This document shows positions 23,831 through 33,811 of a stretch of 64,000 nt of DNA, in pieces; position 1 is the first letter of the stretch; every line of letters begins with the position of its first letter. This DNA comes from Silurus meridionalis (Eukaryota; Chordata; Actinopteri; Siluriformes; Siluridae). The notes under the pieces are model-generated. The model did no database searches, was not told the DNA's origin, and worked only from the letters and a program-made list of their open reading frames with translations. The stretch spans positions 19,851,132-19,915,131 of the forward strand of contig NC_060885.1 of assembly GCF_014805685.1 (NCBI RefSeq). The letters run 5' to 3'. A program made the translations under genes and the position numbers.

Positions 23831-24570
23831 AAAACAATCCACTTACAAAGTTTGGCAGGCAGTAGATCATTCCGCGGTAAACAACATGCTTTATCAGATC
23901 ATAAAATCAGCTTGTAAGCTTTTAGGGTGCTTTTTTATTTTTTTCTCGGCCCTGTTCAGAGAAGGAAAAAATACAGATCTGGAGAAGTGTTTGAAATGAA
24001 ATTTGCAAATATGGAAAAATGGATGAATGAAAATAAAACAGTTTGAGTTTAAAAATAAATATTTGAATAAGTGTATGTATGTGTATATATTCCTTCTGGT
24101 TTAATATTTTGTGGCCAGTCAAAATAAACCAAAAATAAAAAAAAACCCAGCACTACCCTCCACGATTCCGTCTCGCTGGAGTTATTATTACAATACAAAT
24201 GTAACGCTACTGTTATGCCTCTTTCTATTATTTCACGTAAATAACTGCACCGGAATTTAGCGTTATACGTAAATACATATTAAAGATGGAAAAGCCAAAA
24301 GCCCTACTTGAGTACGAAGTAAAGGTATGGTTAAGGGCGGCTTTTTTTCAGCGAGTTCATTGTTTAAGTAAAAATCAGTAGAGTATATTAACATCTGAGG
24401 AAGCCTCTTCTAGGATGCCAACACTCCTTATACAAGGCGTAATTAAGACCCCTATGGTTCTGCACTCTATTCCTTAGACAGTCCATTCAGAGCAGGATGT
24501 AGTCAGAAGAAATCTAGTTGCTCTGTGTGAAGTGGTGACCATGATAAACACACACTTCTCCCTACAGTAG
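23831..24570. other. AT-rich unique sequence
   Basis: Nothing recognisable. A-rich between about 24000 and 24150. Confidence 0.45.
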
Positions 24571-24636
24571 GAGGGGTCAGGAGTTCAAACCCCAGGTTTT
24601 ACCAGTTAAGGCTGGGATGTGAACTCCTGACCTCGG
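24571..24636. repeat. Hairpin made of two inverted B-box-like motifs
   Basis: The left arm contains GGGTCAGGAGTTCAAACCCC (24574-24593). The right arm contains GGGATGTGAACTCCTGACCT (24614-24633). The complement of the right arm, AGGTCAGGAGTTCACATCCC, matches the left arm at most positions. The loop is about 20 nt. GAGTTCAAACCCC resembles a tRNA-gene B box, so the arms may be inverted scraps of a tRNA-derived SINE. No A box or full SINE body was found. Confidence 0.6.
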
Positions 24637-25537
24637 CAACGTCGGCTGGTGGGGGTTAGCACTTTAATGCCGAGCTGCTTGGATTTACAACTGCATGCTG
24701 ACTCCATGCAAGCACAGCAGAAAGCACCTGATAGCATCTCCTTCGGGGAAGGAGGAGTCACTGCGCTGCCTTTGTACTTTCAGTCACAGCCGGGCCTGCG
24801 CCATAAATCATGTTAATTAGTTGACTGATAAAATAAATCTTAAAAAGTCAGGCGATGTCCTGTTTCCCGCACTGTTTTAGGCCTTGCTGCGTTATTTGTC
24901 ATCTGCGAGTCACTGTTTAATCTTGCCATTTGTAGCAGGAGGTTTGTTTTTGTTTTTTTTTTCTCAGATGGTCTGGACGAGCCAGAGGGACAGAGAGAGG
25001 CCAATACAGGTAGCTTTAGCTCATCCATCTTCCCCTGGGTGGTCTACGCCGTCCCCAGCCCAAACACAGGCCTGATCAGCAGGGCGCTGGTTTCACACGC
25101 AGATGCTCGACTTAGTTAACACAAAATGCTTTAATGAGTCCTTAATTTACAAGTTGCCCGAACTTCAGAAATCATCATTAACCCAACGCCAACTGCGATT
25201 TAGCTTTCGCCGTGCTGTATTATTGAGTTTAAATGCAGAGAAATATGCGTCTTTTTTCCCCAAGAGGTTTTAAATTCTATGTAGAAGGAAAATGGAAACA
25301 ACCGCAAAAGGCATTGTAAACATTTGTTTAAAAAAGGATCAAAACGCAAATACATTCGACGAAATATACCGACGTACTAAACCTGTGATTTTCATTTTTG
25401 CTTTTATGACGCCACTATTTTCTGCGCATACTTCTGATGATCGTGAGCTCCGGTAGCATGTGCCAAAGACTTTAAAAGGTCGTCCACGCACCAAATCACT
25501 CCTTACGAAAGTACACTGTTTCAGCAATAATTACGGC
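24637..25537. promoter_or_regulatory. Repeat-poor block with homeodomain-type cores
   Basis: Mixed composition, with CATGTTAATTAGTTGACTG near 24808 and TTAGTTAACAC near 25111. No repeat families. It ends at a poly(T) tract. Regulatory status is inferred. Confidence 0.3.
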
Positions 25538-25557
25538 TTTTTTTTTTTTTTTTTTTT
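25538..25557. repeat. Poly(T) tract
   Basis: Twenty T on the plus strand. It could be a retroposon tail in minus orientation, but no body was recognised beside it. Confidence 0.9.
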
Positions 25558-25955
25558 CGCTTGAGTGTTTTGTGTTTTGCTTTGCTTGTTCCATCTCGGA
25601 GGCTAACAACCCTTCATTATCCATGGTTTGACTCTATTCTCACCAAAGCAAATTATATAGGAGAGTGACAGCTTTCAGTGGAGTGTAGCACTGATGTCCT
25701 TTTCCCCTTAAGTGTGCCTGGAAATCACAGAGACACAGTTTTGCCTTGTAACCTCTTACCTGCTGACCCTGCGGAAAAACAAGGCCTGCAGAAATGATTA
25801 TTATTATCGGGCTTCTCATGACATTCATGGGATAGTAAATTCCTTTTCCTGCCATTGCATCATGGCGGGATTCACATAATAGTTTTCATAAAAGCAGTAT
25901 TATACCCAGCTCTAAAAAGTATAGTTGGCATAATATCAGAAATTCTAGAAAAAGC
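25558..25955. other. Unique sequence, nothing recognised
   Basis: No element or gene recognised before the trinucleotide array. Confidence 0.45.
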
Positions 25956-26018
25956 AACAGTATTAGACAAGTCTTAATACTACTAATAACACTACTGCAG
26001 CGACCACAAATAACAATA

Positions 26019-26055
<37 letters not shown>

Positions 26056-26360
26056 TCAGGAGTACTAAACGTAGTAAGGGTACCATAAAATAAGTAATAG
26101 TAGAAAATATAATACTACTTTTACTCCTACTTATAATAATAATAATATTCAGTTGTAGTAATAGTATTATTAATATTATTATTATTATTATTATTATTAC
26201 TATTACAATAAATGTAGCAATAGCAGAAGTAATATATAGTAGTAACAACAATACAATTAGTATTATCAGTCGTAGTAATATTACTAGTATTAGAAGTAAT
26301 ATAAAGATTATAACTAACAATAATAATGGAACTACCAATATTACTACTACTACTACTACT

Positions 26361-26412
<52 letters not shown>

Positions 26413-26480
26413 TGTAGCAGTAATAGTGATATAGTAGTAATAGCAGAAGTAATATTGCCAATGGATTAATAATATAAGTA
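25956..26480. repeat. Degenerate TAA/TAG/TAC trinucleotide array
   Basis: About 520 bp composed almost wholly of imperfect TAA, TAG, TAC and ATT units, with purer runs at 26020-26054 (TAA), 26170-26200 (ATT), 26341-26361 (TAC) and 26363-26411 (TAA). Read in reverse it gives a 217-codon Leu/Ile/Val frame, which is an artefact. The array seems to resume after two inserted elements at 26739-26803 and 27465-27515. Confidence 0.9.
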
Positions 26481-26496
26481 ATAATATAAGTATTAG

Positions 26497-26738
26497 CATT
26501 GAAACTGTAGTCTGGTTCCTCTCTAGGTTCCGTCCTCATACCAGCTCAGGGAGTTTTTCTTTGCCACTGTCCTCACTGGCTTGCTCATTAGGGATAAACA
26601 TATAAGGAATAAACTTATATGGACAGATTTATACATTTAAAAGTTGAATTCGTAATGTATTTAATTCTGTAAAGCTGCTTTGGGACAATGTCCATTGTTA
26701 AGAGTGCTATACAAATACAATTGCATTAAATTGAAACG
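26497..26738 (+). mobile_element. Interspersed fish repeat with retroposon-like tail
   Basis: It contains GGTTCCTCTCTAGGTTCCGT, CAGGGAGTTTTTCTTTGCCA, CTGTAAAGCTGCTTTGGGAC, AATGTCCATTGTTAAGAGTG and CTATACAAATACAATTGCAT, ending in an ATTAAATTGAAA tail. From memory this matches a common teleost repeat that ends 'gctatacaaataaaattgaattga'. I read it as a non-LTR-type tail. It interrupts the trinucleotide array. Confidence 0.6.
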
Positions 26739-26803
26739 TAGTAGTTGACAAAGTAATATTACTATTAGTAGAAGTAGTACTAACATAAGGAATAATAGTA
26801 GTA
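26739..26803. repeat. Trinucleotide array, middle remnant
   Basis: GTAGTAGTT, GTAATATTACTATTAGTAG and AATAATAGTAG resume the TAR pattern between two inserted elements. Confidence 0.75.
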
Positions 26804-27466
26804 CAGTCGCGGTTCGAATCTCGCGCGGTCCAACTTTATTGCGATTTTCAATTTGGCACATAACTAATGTGTTTTGCGAATGGTTCCGATTTATCGTGAA
26901 AAATATATTTATTATAAAATGAAGTAAAAGTATACCTAAAATACTGTACAGTGCATCATATATTTACTCAAGAGAAAGAACACGTCGTGTTGTTTACAAA
27001 AGCGCGGTGCGCGGATGCTGAAAATAATAAGAAAGGAGTAGCATTACGAAAAAAAATGTATTTATTAGTTATAGAATCCACTGACATCAAAAAAGTGCGG
27101 AGATGAAGACATACGTCACCAGATTTATCCAATGAAAATAAAGAATGCGGTGACGTGTATCTTTAACTCAACCCCTCTTTTGATGTCATAGAACACTTCA
27201 ACCAATAAACAAGCAGAGAAACTACGCATAGGCTACGCCACAGTACTGTACAGAACTCACTATAAATGTGATATTTCTACGAATTTACAGAAAATTCATC
27301 TTGCAATGTTCTTGCAAATGTTTTCTGTATGTGCTTAAAGTGTGTGAGAGGATGATTTATGGCTTAAACAATAAAAAAAATTTTAAAGCATTTTTTCGTC
27401 TATTTAACGCAGAAATTAGTTTTTCGCTGCCACGTAACTACGGCGATAAACGAGGAACGACTGTAG
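26802..27466. mobile_element. TIR/TA DNA transposon, long non-autonomous copy
   Basis: It is bounded by TA (26802-26803 and 27465-27466). The left end is CAGTCGCGGTTCGAATCTCG. The right end is GATAAACGAGGAACGACTG, whose complement begins CAGTCGTTCCTCG. The GATAAACGAGG terminus is the one I know from fish TA-target elements usually grouped with Tc1/mariner (Tigger-like). The internal 620 bp has no transposase. A shorter member of the same family is at 35770-35947. The left-end GGTTCGAATC imitates a tRNA B box, but no tRNA is present. Confidence 0.7.
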
Positions 27467-27515
27467 TATTAACTGTACTTCTAAAGCAACAGCAGTAGTA
27501 GTATCACTAACAAAA
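27467..27515. repeat. Trinucleotide array, right remnant
   Basis: GTATTAACTGTACTTCTAAA followed by CAACAGCAGTAGTAGTATC continues the TAR-type pattern after the transposon. Confidence 0.6.
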
Positions 27516-28612
27516 ATTGACGTTGATATACATCTATGTAGACTGATTAGCTAAGTTTGAAATAAACTGTACAGCCATGATTTAAATCTATTATAAATAC
27601 AGATTAGTGTCTTGTGCTAACTTGCTCTATTGTAATAGAACGAGGCGAAGTAAAACTTTGATGGTGACAAACAAAGAGCCTTTGTAAGTCACACTGCATT
27701 GAGTAATGAATAGGCAGGTGTGAGAGCTCAGACCAGCCTGTTTGGGTGCTTTTTAAGTAAACATTAAGCTGAAGTCATCTACACAGGACAGCAGGACTCC
27801 ACACTTGGAGGAAGGTCATTCCACACAGAGATAAAGAAAGCGACAGCAGGAGATCCGTGTAGGAAGAAGATTGCAGCGCATCCTGTTCCCTTGTGTGATT
27901 TACTGACGGTCGTAAGCGATACAGGAGCCGCTTTTGTTTGACGAATAAGGAAAGGAAGCTGGTGCGTGCTAAGTTCACTTCATCAGCGGTGTGCTCCGGC
28001 CTGTTTCCACATTCTCGCAGGAGAGGATTATCATGATGAAGCCATCTCACACTAAGTTATCGATCGGAGCCTTCGCCTCGCTCAGTGAAAGAAAGTCATG
28101 TCAATAAAATCACCACTAAATGAATTCATTTTTCAATTGTGCTCTCCAAGATAATTAGGTTGTACATCATGGTTGGGATTTTGCCACTATATCATGAGTG
28201 AATTATGCGGCCCTCCAGCACATCATCATCATCGTCATCGTCGTCCCGAGTTTGCTCGGAGCGGTTCTATAATATACCGATGGCTACGTTATTCTATTCC
28301 TGTTCCCCTGCCAGTGAAGCACAGAGCGTGCCAGTTGAATAACTCTCCTTTAAGCCCATTACTGGATGTAGCACTAATATCACCATCTAATGGTGGATAA
28401 TACACAATATTCAAGAGTTCAATGTGTTTGCAAATGCCTTTGTAAAGAGCTGCACTTAATCATGCATTTCACACTCTGGGGACTGAGCAAGAATAATCAG
28501 TAATAAGGCCACACCAAGCCTACATTTTCATTAGACGATTACAAGACCAGCGAGAAAGACCTACTTTAGCACTGTTCAGGAGGTAGAATGTATATACTAC
28601 GCACTACATACT
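27516..28612. other. Repeat-poor unique block
   Basis: No interspersed repeat seen. An imperfect CAT/CGT triplet run (CATCATCATCATCGTCATCG) lies at 28221-28240. AAGATAATTAGGTTG near 28149 is a homeodomain-type core. The 75-codon frame at 28173-28400 only translates the triplet run into His and then unstructured sequence. Confidence 0.4.
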
Positions 28613-28870
28613 ATAATTTACATGCATTTATATCATTCTGGATTCTGATTGGTCAGAAGATCATAATTCATTTTCAATGACAGGTGTAGTGCCAGCTGTG
28701 ATTCAGATGTTTAGCATCATTCTAATATATTATCATTTCTATAGTATAAGATCATTCACAGGTACTTGTATAGCAGGCTTTAGTTAAATATTCAAACACC
28801 AATGCATAAATGATGATATGGTGAGATTTATTTCACATTCTGTATATGGAAGGAGTCTCCACTTTCAGCA
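28613..28870 (+). mobile_element. Unnamed interspersed repeat, copy A
   Basis: It shares TCTGATTGGTCAGAAG (28644-28659) and AAGGAGTCTCCA (28850-28861), in the same order and orientation, with 33593-33775. I remember the pair from a common fish repeat ('gattctgattggtcagaaggtgttgatt...ggaaggagtctcca'). The class is not certain (probably a non-autonomous DNA transposon). It is decayed, with the two landmarks 206 nt apart. Confidence 0.6.
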
Positions 28871-29559
28871 CTGGTCAATCTGGAGTAGTTTATAGAATAT
28901 TTCTTTGTAACATGAAAAGTGATAGCATTTATTGATTTGTTAATTGCAAAGAGGAAAAAAAAGCTTTATATCCTATGCAGTAGCTATAAGTACTATATTA
29001 TTGAAACTTTCAATATTTACAATTAATGGGTGATGTGATACGAGCTGAATAAAATATTTGGGGATGTGCTGGTATAGAGAGATGCTTTGTGTCTGTGTTG
29101 TCTTTCTTCAGAGACGCTAAATACATTACGTATTTACTGTGTTATATTTGTTGTATGCAGTAATAAGTGTGTATCGATGAAAATGTAAAAAATGCATGTG
29201 TAAAAGATTTGACCATGTCACAATGGTGCACAATTTTCATTTCACTGGAGAACTTTTTCGAGTATCTGTATCGTCCGAGTATCTATATTCGAAACGTGAA
29301 CATTTACTTCACATTTGAATGCAAAAATTTTTTACACAACTGCGTTTCAGAAAAAAAACTTGAAGCTTTGAAGCAAATTGCCAAACTCCGTTAAACGATT
29401 ATCTGACGAGAAACCACAAGCTTAATCCCACAGTTCTTGAGCAAGTTTATGCTGAGTAAGAGACTCTTGCTGTGTGTCTAACAATAGAAAAGTCTCTCCA
29501 TAAAAATGTATGATGCACAAGAGAATAAAACACTGATCAATTTATTAAAATATGTATAC
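28871..29559. other. AT-rich unique sequence
   Basis: The 75-codon frame at 29167-29394 has no recognisable motif. No repeats seen. Confidence 0.45.
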
Positions 29560-30005
29560 ATTGTGTGGGCAAAAGTATTGGGACACTTGACCTTTCCAGC
29601 CCTATGTGGTTCTTTCACCAAACTGTTACCACAATCTGTACACAATTGTATAGGATGTCTTTGGATGGAGTAGCATTGCAATTTTATTTTACTTACTACT
29701 ACGAGACACAAACTTGTTCCAGTATGATATATTTTACGTGTTGGAGTGAAAGATTTCAAATAAAGCTCTGTCCTCAAACCTATTGAACAACTATTGGATG
29801 AATTGGAACGCTGACTGCACCCCAGGCCTCCACACCCTACATCAGTACCTGCCTTTACTAACACTCTTGTAGCTGAATGAGCAGAAAATCTCCACAAAAA
29901 CACTCCAAAATCTATTGGAGTATCTTCCCAGAAGAATGGAGGCCAATGTAAAAGCAAACGGGAACTAAATGAAGAATGGAAAGTTCAAAAAGCACTTAAA
30001 GGGGT
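29560..30005 (+). mobile_element. Decayed Tc1-like fragment, copy 4
   Basis: It begins with terminus-like GGGCAAAAGTATTGGGACAC, then ACACAATTGTATAGGATGTC, TGGATGAATTGGAACGCTGA, CACCCCAGGCCTCC, CTCCAAAATCTATTGGAGTA, CTTCCCAGAAGAATGGAGGC and GGAAAGTTCAAAAAGCACTT. This copy still shows the WDELERRL-coding stretch as TTGGATGAATTGGAACGC. It contains stops and deletions. The 159-codon minus-strand frame over it is only its antisense. Confidence 0.8.
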
Positions 30006-30250
30006 ATATGCAATCAGTTTTACACAAGGAACATAGTTTAAATTTGAGATTCCTCAAGAACAAATAAAGTGGCGGACCGCAAGCTTGTCTAGTCTCCAAA
30101 TCGCACTTTGAGCGCTTTTATTTATTTTTTACTTGAAAACCTACAATGCCAGGGGTATAAAAAAAATAAACTACAGTGTCTATTCATCCCGTAGCGGAAA
30201 ACAAGATTTGTTCGGCATATGCATGAAAACGCTAGTTAGCCGCTAACCAG
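30006..30250. other. Unique sequence
   Basis: No recognisable feature. Confidence 0.45.
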
Positions 30251-30390
30251 CTAGCGCTATGGATTCAAGATTCAACATTTTTAATTTGTTACAAACATAT
30301 TTGTACGCAGGATACAACTTGTAGCGAAATGAAAAATAAAATAAAATAAATGAAAAAGCTTGAATCTTGAATCAATAGTCCTAGCGATAG
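30251..30390. repeat. Inverted repeat with LINE-tail-like arms
   Basis: GATTCAAGATTCAA (30262-30275) is the exact complement of TTGAATCTTGAATC (30360-30373). Outside the arms, TAGCGCTAT on the left and the complement of CTAGCGATAG on the right are also alike. CTTGAATCTTGAATC is a common 3' tail of fish non-LTR elements, so this could be two tails in opposite orientation or a short foldback element. The loop is 84 nt and AT-rich. Confidence 0.65.
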
Positions 30391-30560
30391 CCGATAGCCA
30401 CTTCCTGGTTATTGGGAAGTGGTAATTGGGAATTATTCTGCATATTGAAGGAGGGAATGAATAAAGAATGGAAGGAATGAAGACATTTGTTGAAGTCTGC
30501 TGAATTAAGCAGAACAGTTAAGTAGATCATATCTTTAGAAAGTTTAATATTTAAATGTAA

Positions 30561-30564
30561 CACA

Positions 30565-30636
<72 letters not shown>
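30561..30636 (+). repeat. (CA)n microsatellite
   Basis: About 37 CA units with one CAAACA interruption at 30566-30569. Confidence 0.98.
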
Positions 30637-30638
<2 letters not shown>

Positions 30639-30964
30639 CAAACAATTTGTATTACCCAAATGGGGTCTAACAAAAGTAAACTCTTTAATTTAATTATTTC
30701 CATTTATTGAATTTTATTTAATTCATTTAATTTGTGCCAATTACCAGATTAAACTGCTAATTTAACTGATTACTCAATTTAATCAATATAATAAAAACGT
30801 ATATTGCTTTAATTTCATGTATTCAATTTTCATCAAATATTATTGTATATATTATTTGACCAAGCAGGCATTTGATATAAAATTGTTGTAAAAATGTCAA
30901 CTGTTCAAATGATGATGATGATCGCAAATGTTAATAATAATATACTGCATTAATAAAAAATGAC
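30637..30964. other. AT-rich, low-complexity sequence
   Basis: TTTAATT-type repetition; may belong to the interior of the hAT-like element ending at 31069. No clear boundary. Confidence 0.4.
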
Positions 30965-31069
30965 AATTTTCTGTTTTGCATTTCTACCCCCTAACCGTAC
31001 CGAACCGCAATTTAAAAGCCAAGGTACGTACCGAACCGTGAATTTTGTGTACCGTTACACCTCTGATCT
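30965..31069 (-). mobile_element. hAT-like element end
   Basis: ACCGTACCGAACCGCAATTT, then GTACGTACCGAACCGTGAAT and TTTGTGTACCGTTACACCTC. In reverse this begins GAGGTGTAACGGTACAC, close to the fish hAT terminus 'CAGGGGTGTAACGGTACAC' that I recall. Only one terminus is found and no transposase. The orientation is arbitrary. Confidence 0.55.
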
Positions 31070-31490
31070 ATAGTGCAGTTCTCCTAGATTCATATTTTAC
31101 ATCTGATACAAATGCAAGTACTTTTGTACTTTAACTCAGGTACTGTAACAACACTTTTTTTTTATTAAATACAGTTGCTTCCTGTAAAGAAAAAAAGGGC
31201 ACCCAAGCACAGATTTGCAGAACCTGTATTAGATCATATAATCACCACTGTTTCTTTGAACAACCAATAAATGCCTGTCATCAAGACTGTCATATGTACA
31301 GTCTATAAAAAAAAACAGAAAAAAAAAGCTAAAACTACACTATTAGCTTAATGTCAAGAACAGTAGCATGAACATGCATGCAGGCTCTTGTTGTTCCTCT
31401 ATTAAGTCTGCGTATAAAACTTAAATGCATGAAATGGAAAAAAGGTTTTGGCCCACCATGCAATCTCACAAACGTTTTGGTTTTCGTAAT
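31070..31490. other. Unique sequence, nothing recognised
   Basis: Short A-rich runs near 31309-31327 only. Confidence 0.45.
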
Positions 31491-31670
31491 CAGATGTAAA
31501 TAGATCCCCCTTAAGTAACATCCATTAGCATGAAATCAACCTAACCAAATACGTAACTCTGTTATACTTTTCCGATGCACACGAGTTATTTATGGCCTCG
31601 CATTATAAAAAGAGCATTTATAATTTACAACCGTCAATTATTAAAGCCGCCTACTTTCCATGAGCTCGGG

Positions 31671-31706
31671 AATCCACGGATGCACACGAATCCACGGATG
31701 CGCACG
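31671..31706. repeat. 18-bp direct tandem duplication
   Basis: AATCCACGGATGCACACG is followed immediately by AATCCACGGATGCGCACG, with one difference. It sits in an otherwise unique block. Confidence 0.95.
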
Positions 31707-32110
31707 TGCCAAAAAATATGCAGCAACGCCACTTAGGCTGCTAAAGCAAGATCTGAGACTGATTTATGGACATCAATTAAAAGGAATGAAAAATTTATCG
31801 CTGCAATTTGTGGGCTCGCCATAAAACTATTACAGAACTTTGGAGTTCTTTTTGTCTCTAAGTGAGGCAGGATGATTTATGGAAACATAATTCTCTCCTT
31901 TAGAGATACGTGTCAAAGAACGCATCATCAGGCGGAAAGCTAAGGGTTTTGTGGGCGTGTGATTTACTGACAATCACAATCAGCTGTGTTGTTTAAACAG
32001 TCAACACGCAGTATTCTCGCTTATGTGCTTGACTATTGCTTAGACTGTTGCTGAAGAGAAGTCTATCTGTCACGGGTACATGATAGATTAAGCTTTCATT
32101 CAGCAATGTT

Positions 32111-32130
32111 GGGGGGTTGGGGGGAGGGGG
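32111..32130 (+). other. G-rich run
   Basis: GGGGGGTTGGGGGGAGGGGG has three G tracts of 6, 6 and 5. A two-tetrad quadruplex is conceivable, but it does not meet the usual four-tract rule without splitting a tract. Confidence 0.7.
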
Positions 32131-33120
32131 AGTATGTCAGTTACCTGGTAAAAAAAACAACAAAAAAAACGCTCTATTCATCAATCCAAAACATTCCTAC
32201 TTAAACAAGAGCTGAAAGGCTGAAGGCCTCCTGCATCAGAGTTTTTCACCGGGGTTATATGCCTATACATCGCATCCATGTGACGCGCATGAATCACTGC
32301 GCGCAATAAATGTCAGCGCGTCGCATCGGAAAGCATTTGTTTTGCCCAGAGGTACTTGACTGAGAGTTTCATTTGTAGCTCAAGAAGGGATGAAAAATGA
32401 CGTGGAAATGTCTTTCAAGTATACGGATTAGAGTCTGAACACGCGGTTTCCGTGAAATGCAATTAAATTATTATCAAAGATTTATTATCTTGACTTGCGT
32501 TATTATTTCCGAATTTCCAAAGTGAGAAAACGTCCCGCATTCTGGTAAATACAGTATAATTTTATTCACGTGCGGTGTTTCCTTAAGATATTCGCCCATT
32601 TATCATGAGTACAGACCCGGCTTTGCTACAAATGCTAAATAAATCCAATCAGCATGTCTATGCGGCCGAGTGCGACACGTTTCGTGTGCCCTGCGAGAAG
32701 TCAGGAGGTTGGTGCTAGTTTTCGGTGCACACGTGCACGCGACTCGTGTGGCAAGACGAATCATTAATAAAGATATGCCCATTGCTGGCACCAGGAAAGG
32801 CTCTGGTATGTGTCTGTGAGGAGCCGATCTGTGCCTGGGAACGTGGGTAGCCCCTCTACCTTGGCTCGGCTGCCGTTGATTGTGTATGATTAATGGTTTA
32901 AAGGAGCAGGGAGAGAAAGGTCAACTTCTGGGTTGGAGTTGGAGCAGCTACATAGGGAGTAATTAAGACACTTGTGTAAGCATGATTAATAAGCCTGGGC
33001 TGACACTGTGTACTGTAAACAAGAGGCAACCAGATGGTTTGCCACAAAATGCATTTCATGCCAAGCTGAAAGATCCTCTAAATGAAAGCATGCAGGATTG
33101 CACCCCTATCCACCCCACAC

Positions 33121-33592
33121 ATCCCCCTACCTAGACGCAAGCTTCCTCGATTCACTGTGTGCCGCAGATTTGATTTGAGAAATGAAACCAGCGCGCGATT
33201 CCTGAAAACATTTCCTAGAACGGATAGAAGGAGAAATGTTTAATAAAAGAGGTTTTCTAAGTAAGGAATAAACACACCACCACAACAGAGTGAGTTTATA
33301 TAGTAAGCCCATCAACATCACACCCCAAAGCATTTTATTCCTCTTATACCCAAGCAATTTGTCAACCGTCACATTTTTATTAATGACACGACGCCATCTC
33401 ACACTTTTCATTTATTCATAATTCTTGTTAGCAAGTTATAACAGCTATAAACCTCCCCCCTTCTCAAGATGCGCTTGTCAAACCAACAAACCCAAAAACG
33501 ACCTCTGTCTGACCTCCAGTGACTGTCCCACGGGGGTTTCAACAATTTTGAACAAATCATCTGCTTCTAAACAGAATGCATAAAAAAATGAT
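33121..33592. other. Unique sequence, nothing recognised
   Basis: The 94-codon minus-strand frame at 33127-33411 has no domain signal. Confidence 0.45.
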
Positions 33593-33775
33593 TTCTTGAG
33601 CATTATATCACAATTCTTATATCTGATTGGTCAGAAGGTGTTGATTAATTTCAGCAGCTCTAGTGGGCTCTAAATCTCAGGTTTATACAATATTAATGAG
33701 CTCTTTTTTTTTTGTTAGGAGATGTTTTATTAACATTGATACAAGGAGTCTCCAGAGTCTCTCTTTATGACATTC
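33593..33775 (+). mobile_element. Unnamed interspersed repeat, copy B
   Basis: It shares TCTGATTGGTCAGAAG (33622-33637) and AAGGAGTCTCCA (33743-33754) with copy A at 28613. Here they are only 121 nt apart, so one copy carries an indel. It also has GTGTTGATTAATTTCAGCAG and GGAGATGTTTTATTAACATT, both of which I recall from the family. Confidence 0.65.
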
Positions 33776-33811
33776 TATCATGTTTGATTCCTTATAAAAA
33801 TCTTATAAAAT

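Larger units (their letters stand above)
31491..33120. promoter_or_regulatory. Long repeat-poor candidate regulatory block
   Basis: Unique sequence with retained CpGs (32270-32330, 32650-32760) and many AT cores: CAATTATTAAAGC near 31636, GACATCAATTAAAAGG near 31769, ATTAATGGTTTAAAGG near 32889, GAGTAATTAAGAC near 32958. It includes an 18-bp tandem duplication at 31671-31706 and a G-rich run at 32111-32130. No exon-like frame. The role is inference. Confidence 0.4.

Noticed and set aside
25886..26539. 217-codon minus-strand frame, Leu/Ile/Val rich, resembling a membrane protein
   Set aside because: It is the translation of an imperfect TAA/TAG/TAC trinucleotide array. There is no codon diversity and no defined membrane segments.
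26811..26825. tRNA B-box-like GGTTCGAATCTC (also at 35791)
   Set aside because: No A box, acceptor or anticodon arm around it. It is the conserved end of a DNA transposon family.
28173..28400. His-rich 75-codon frame (metal-binding-like HHHHRH)
   Set aside because: The histidines come from a CAT/CGT triplet run, and the remainder has no domain.
29478..29957. 159-codon minus-strand frame
   Set aside because: It is the antisense of the decayed Tc1-like fragment at 29560-30005.
32111..32130. Canonical G-quadruplex
   Set aside because: Only three G tracts. A four-tract structure needs one tract to be split, so it is listed only as a G-rich run.
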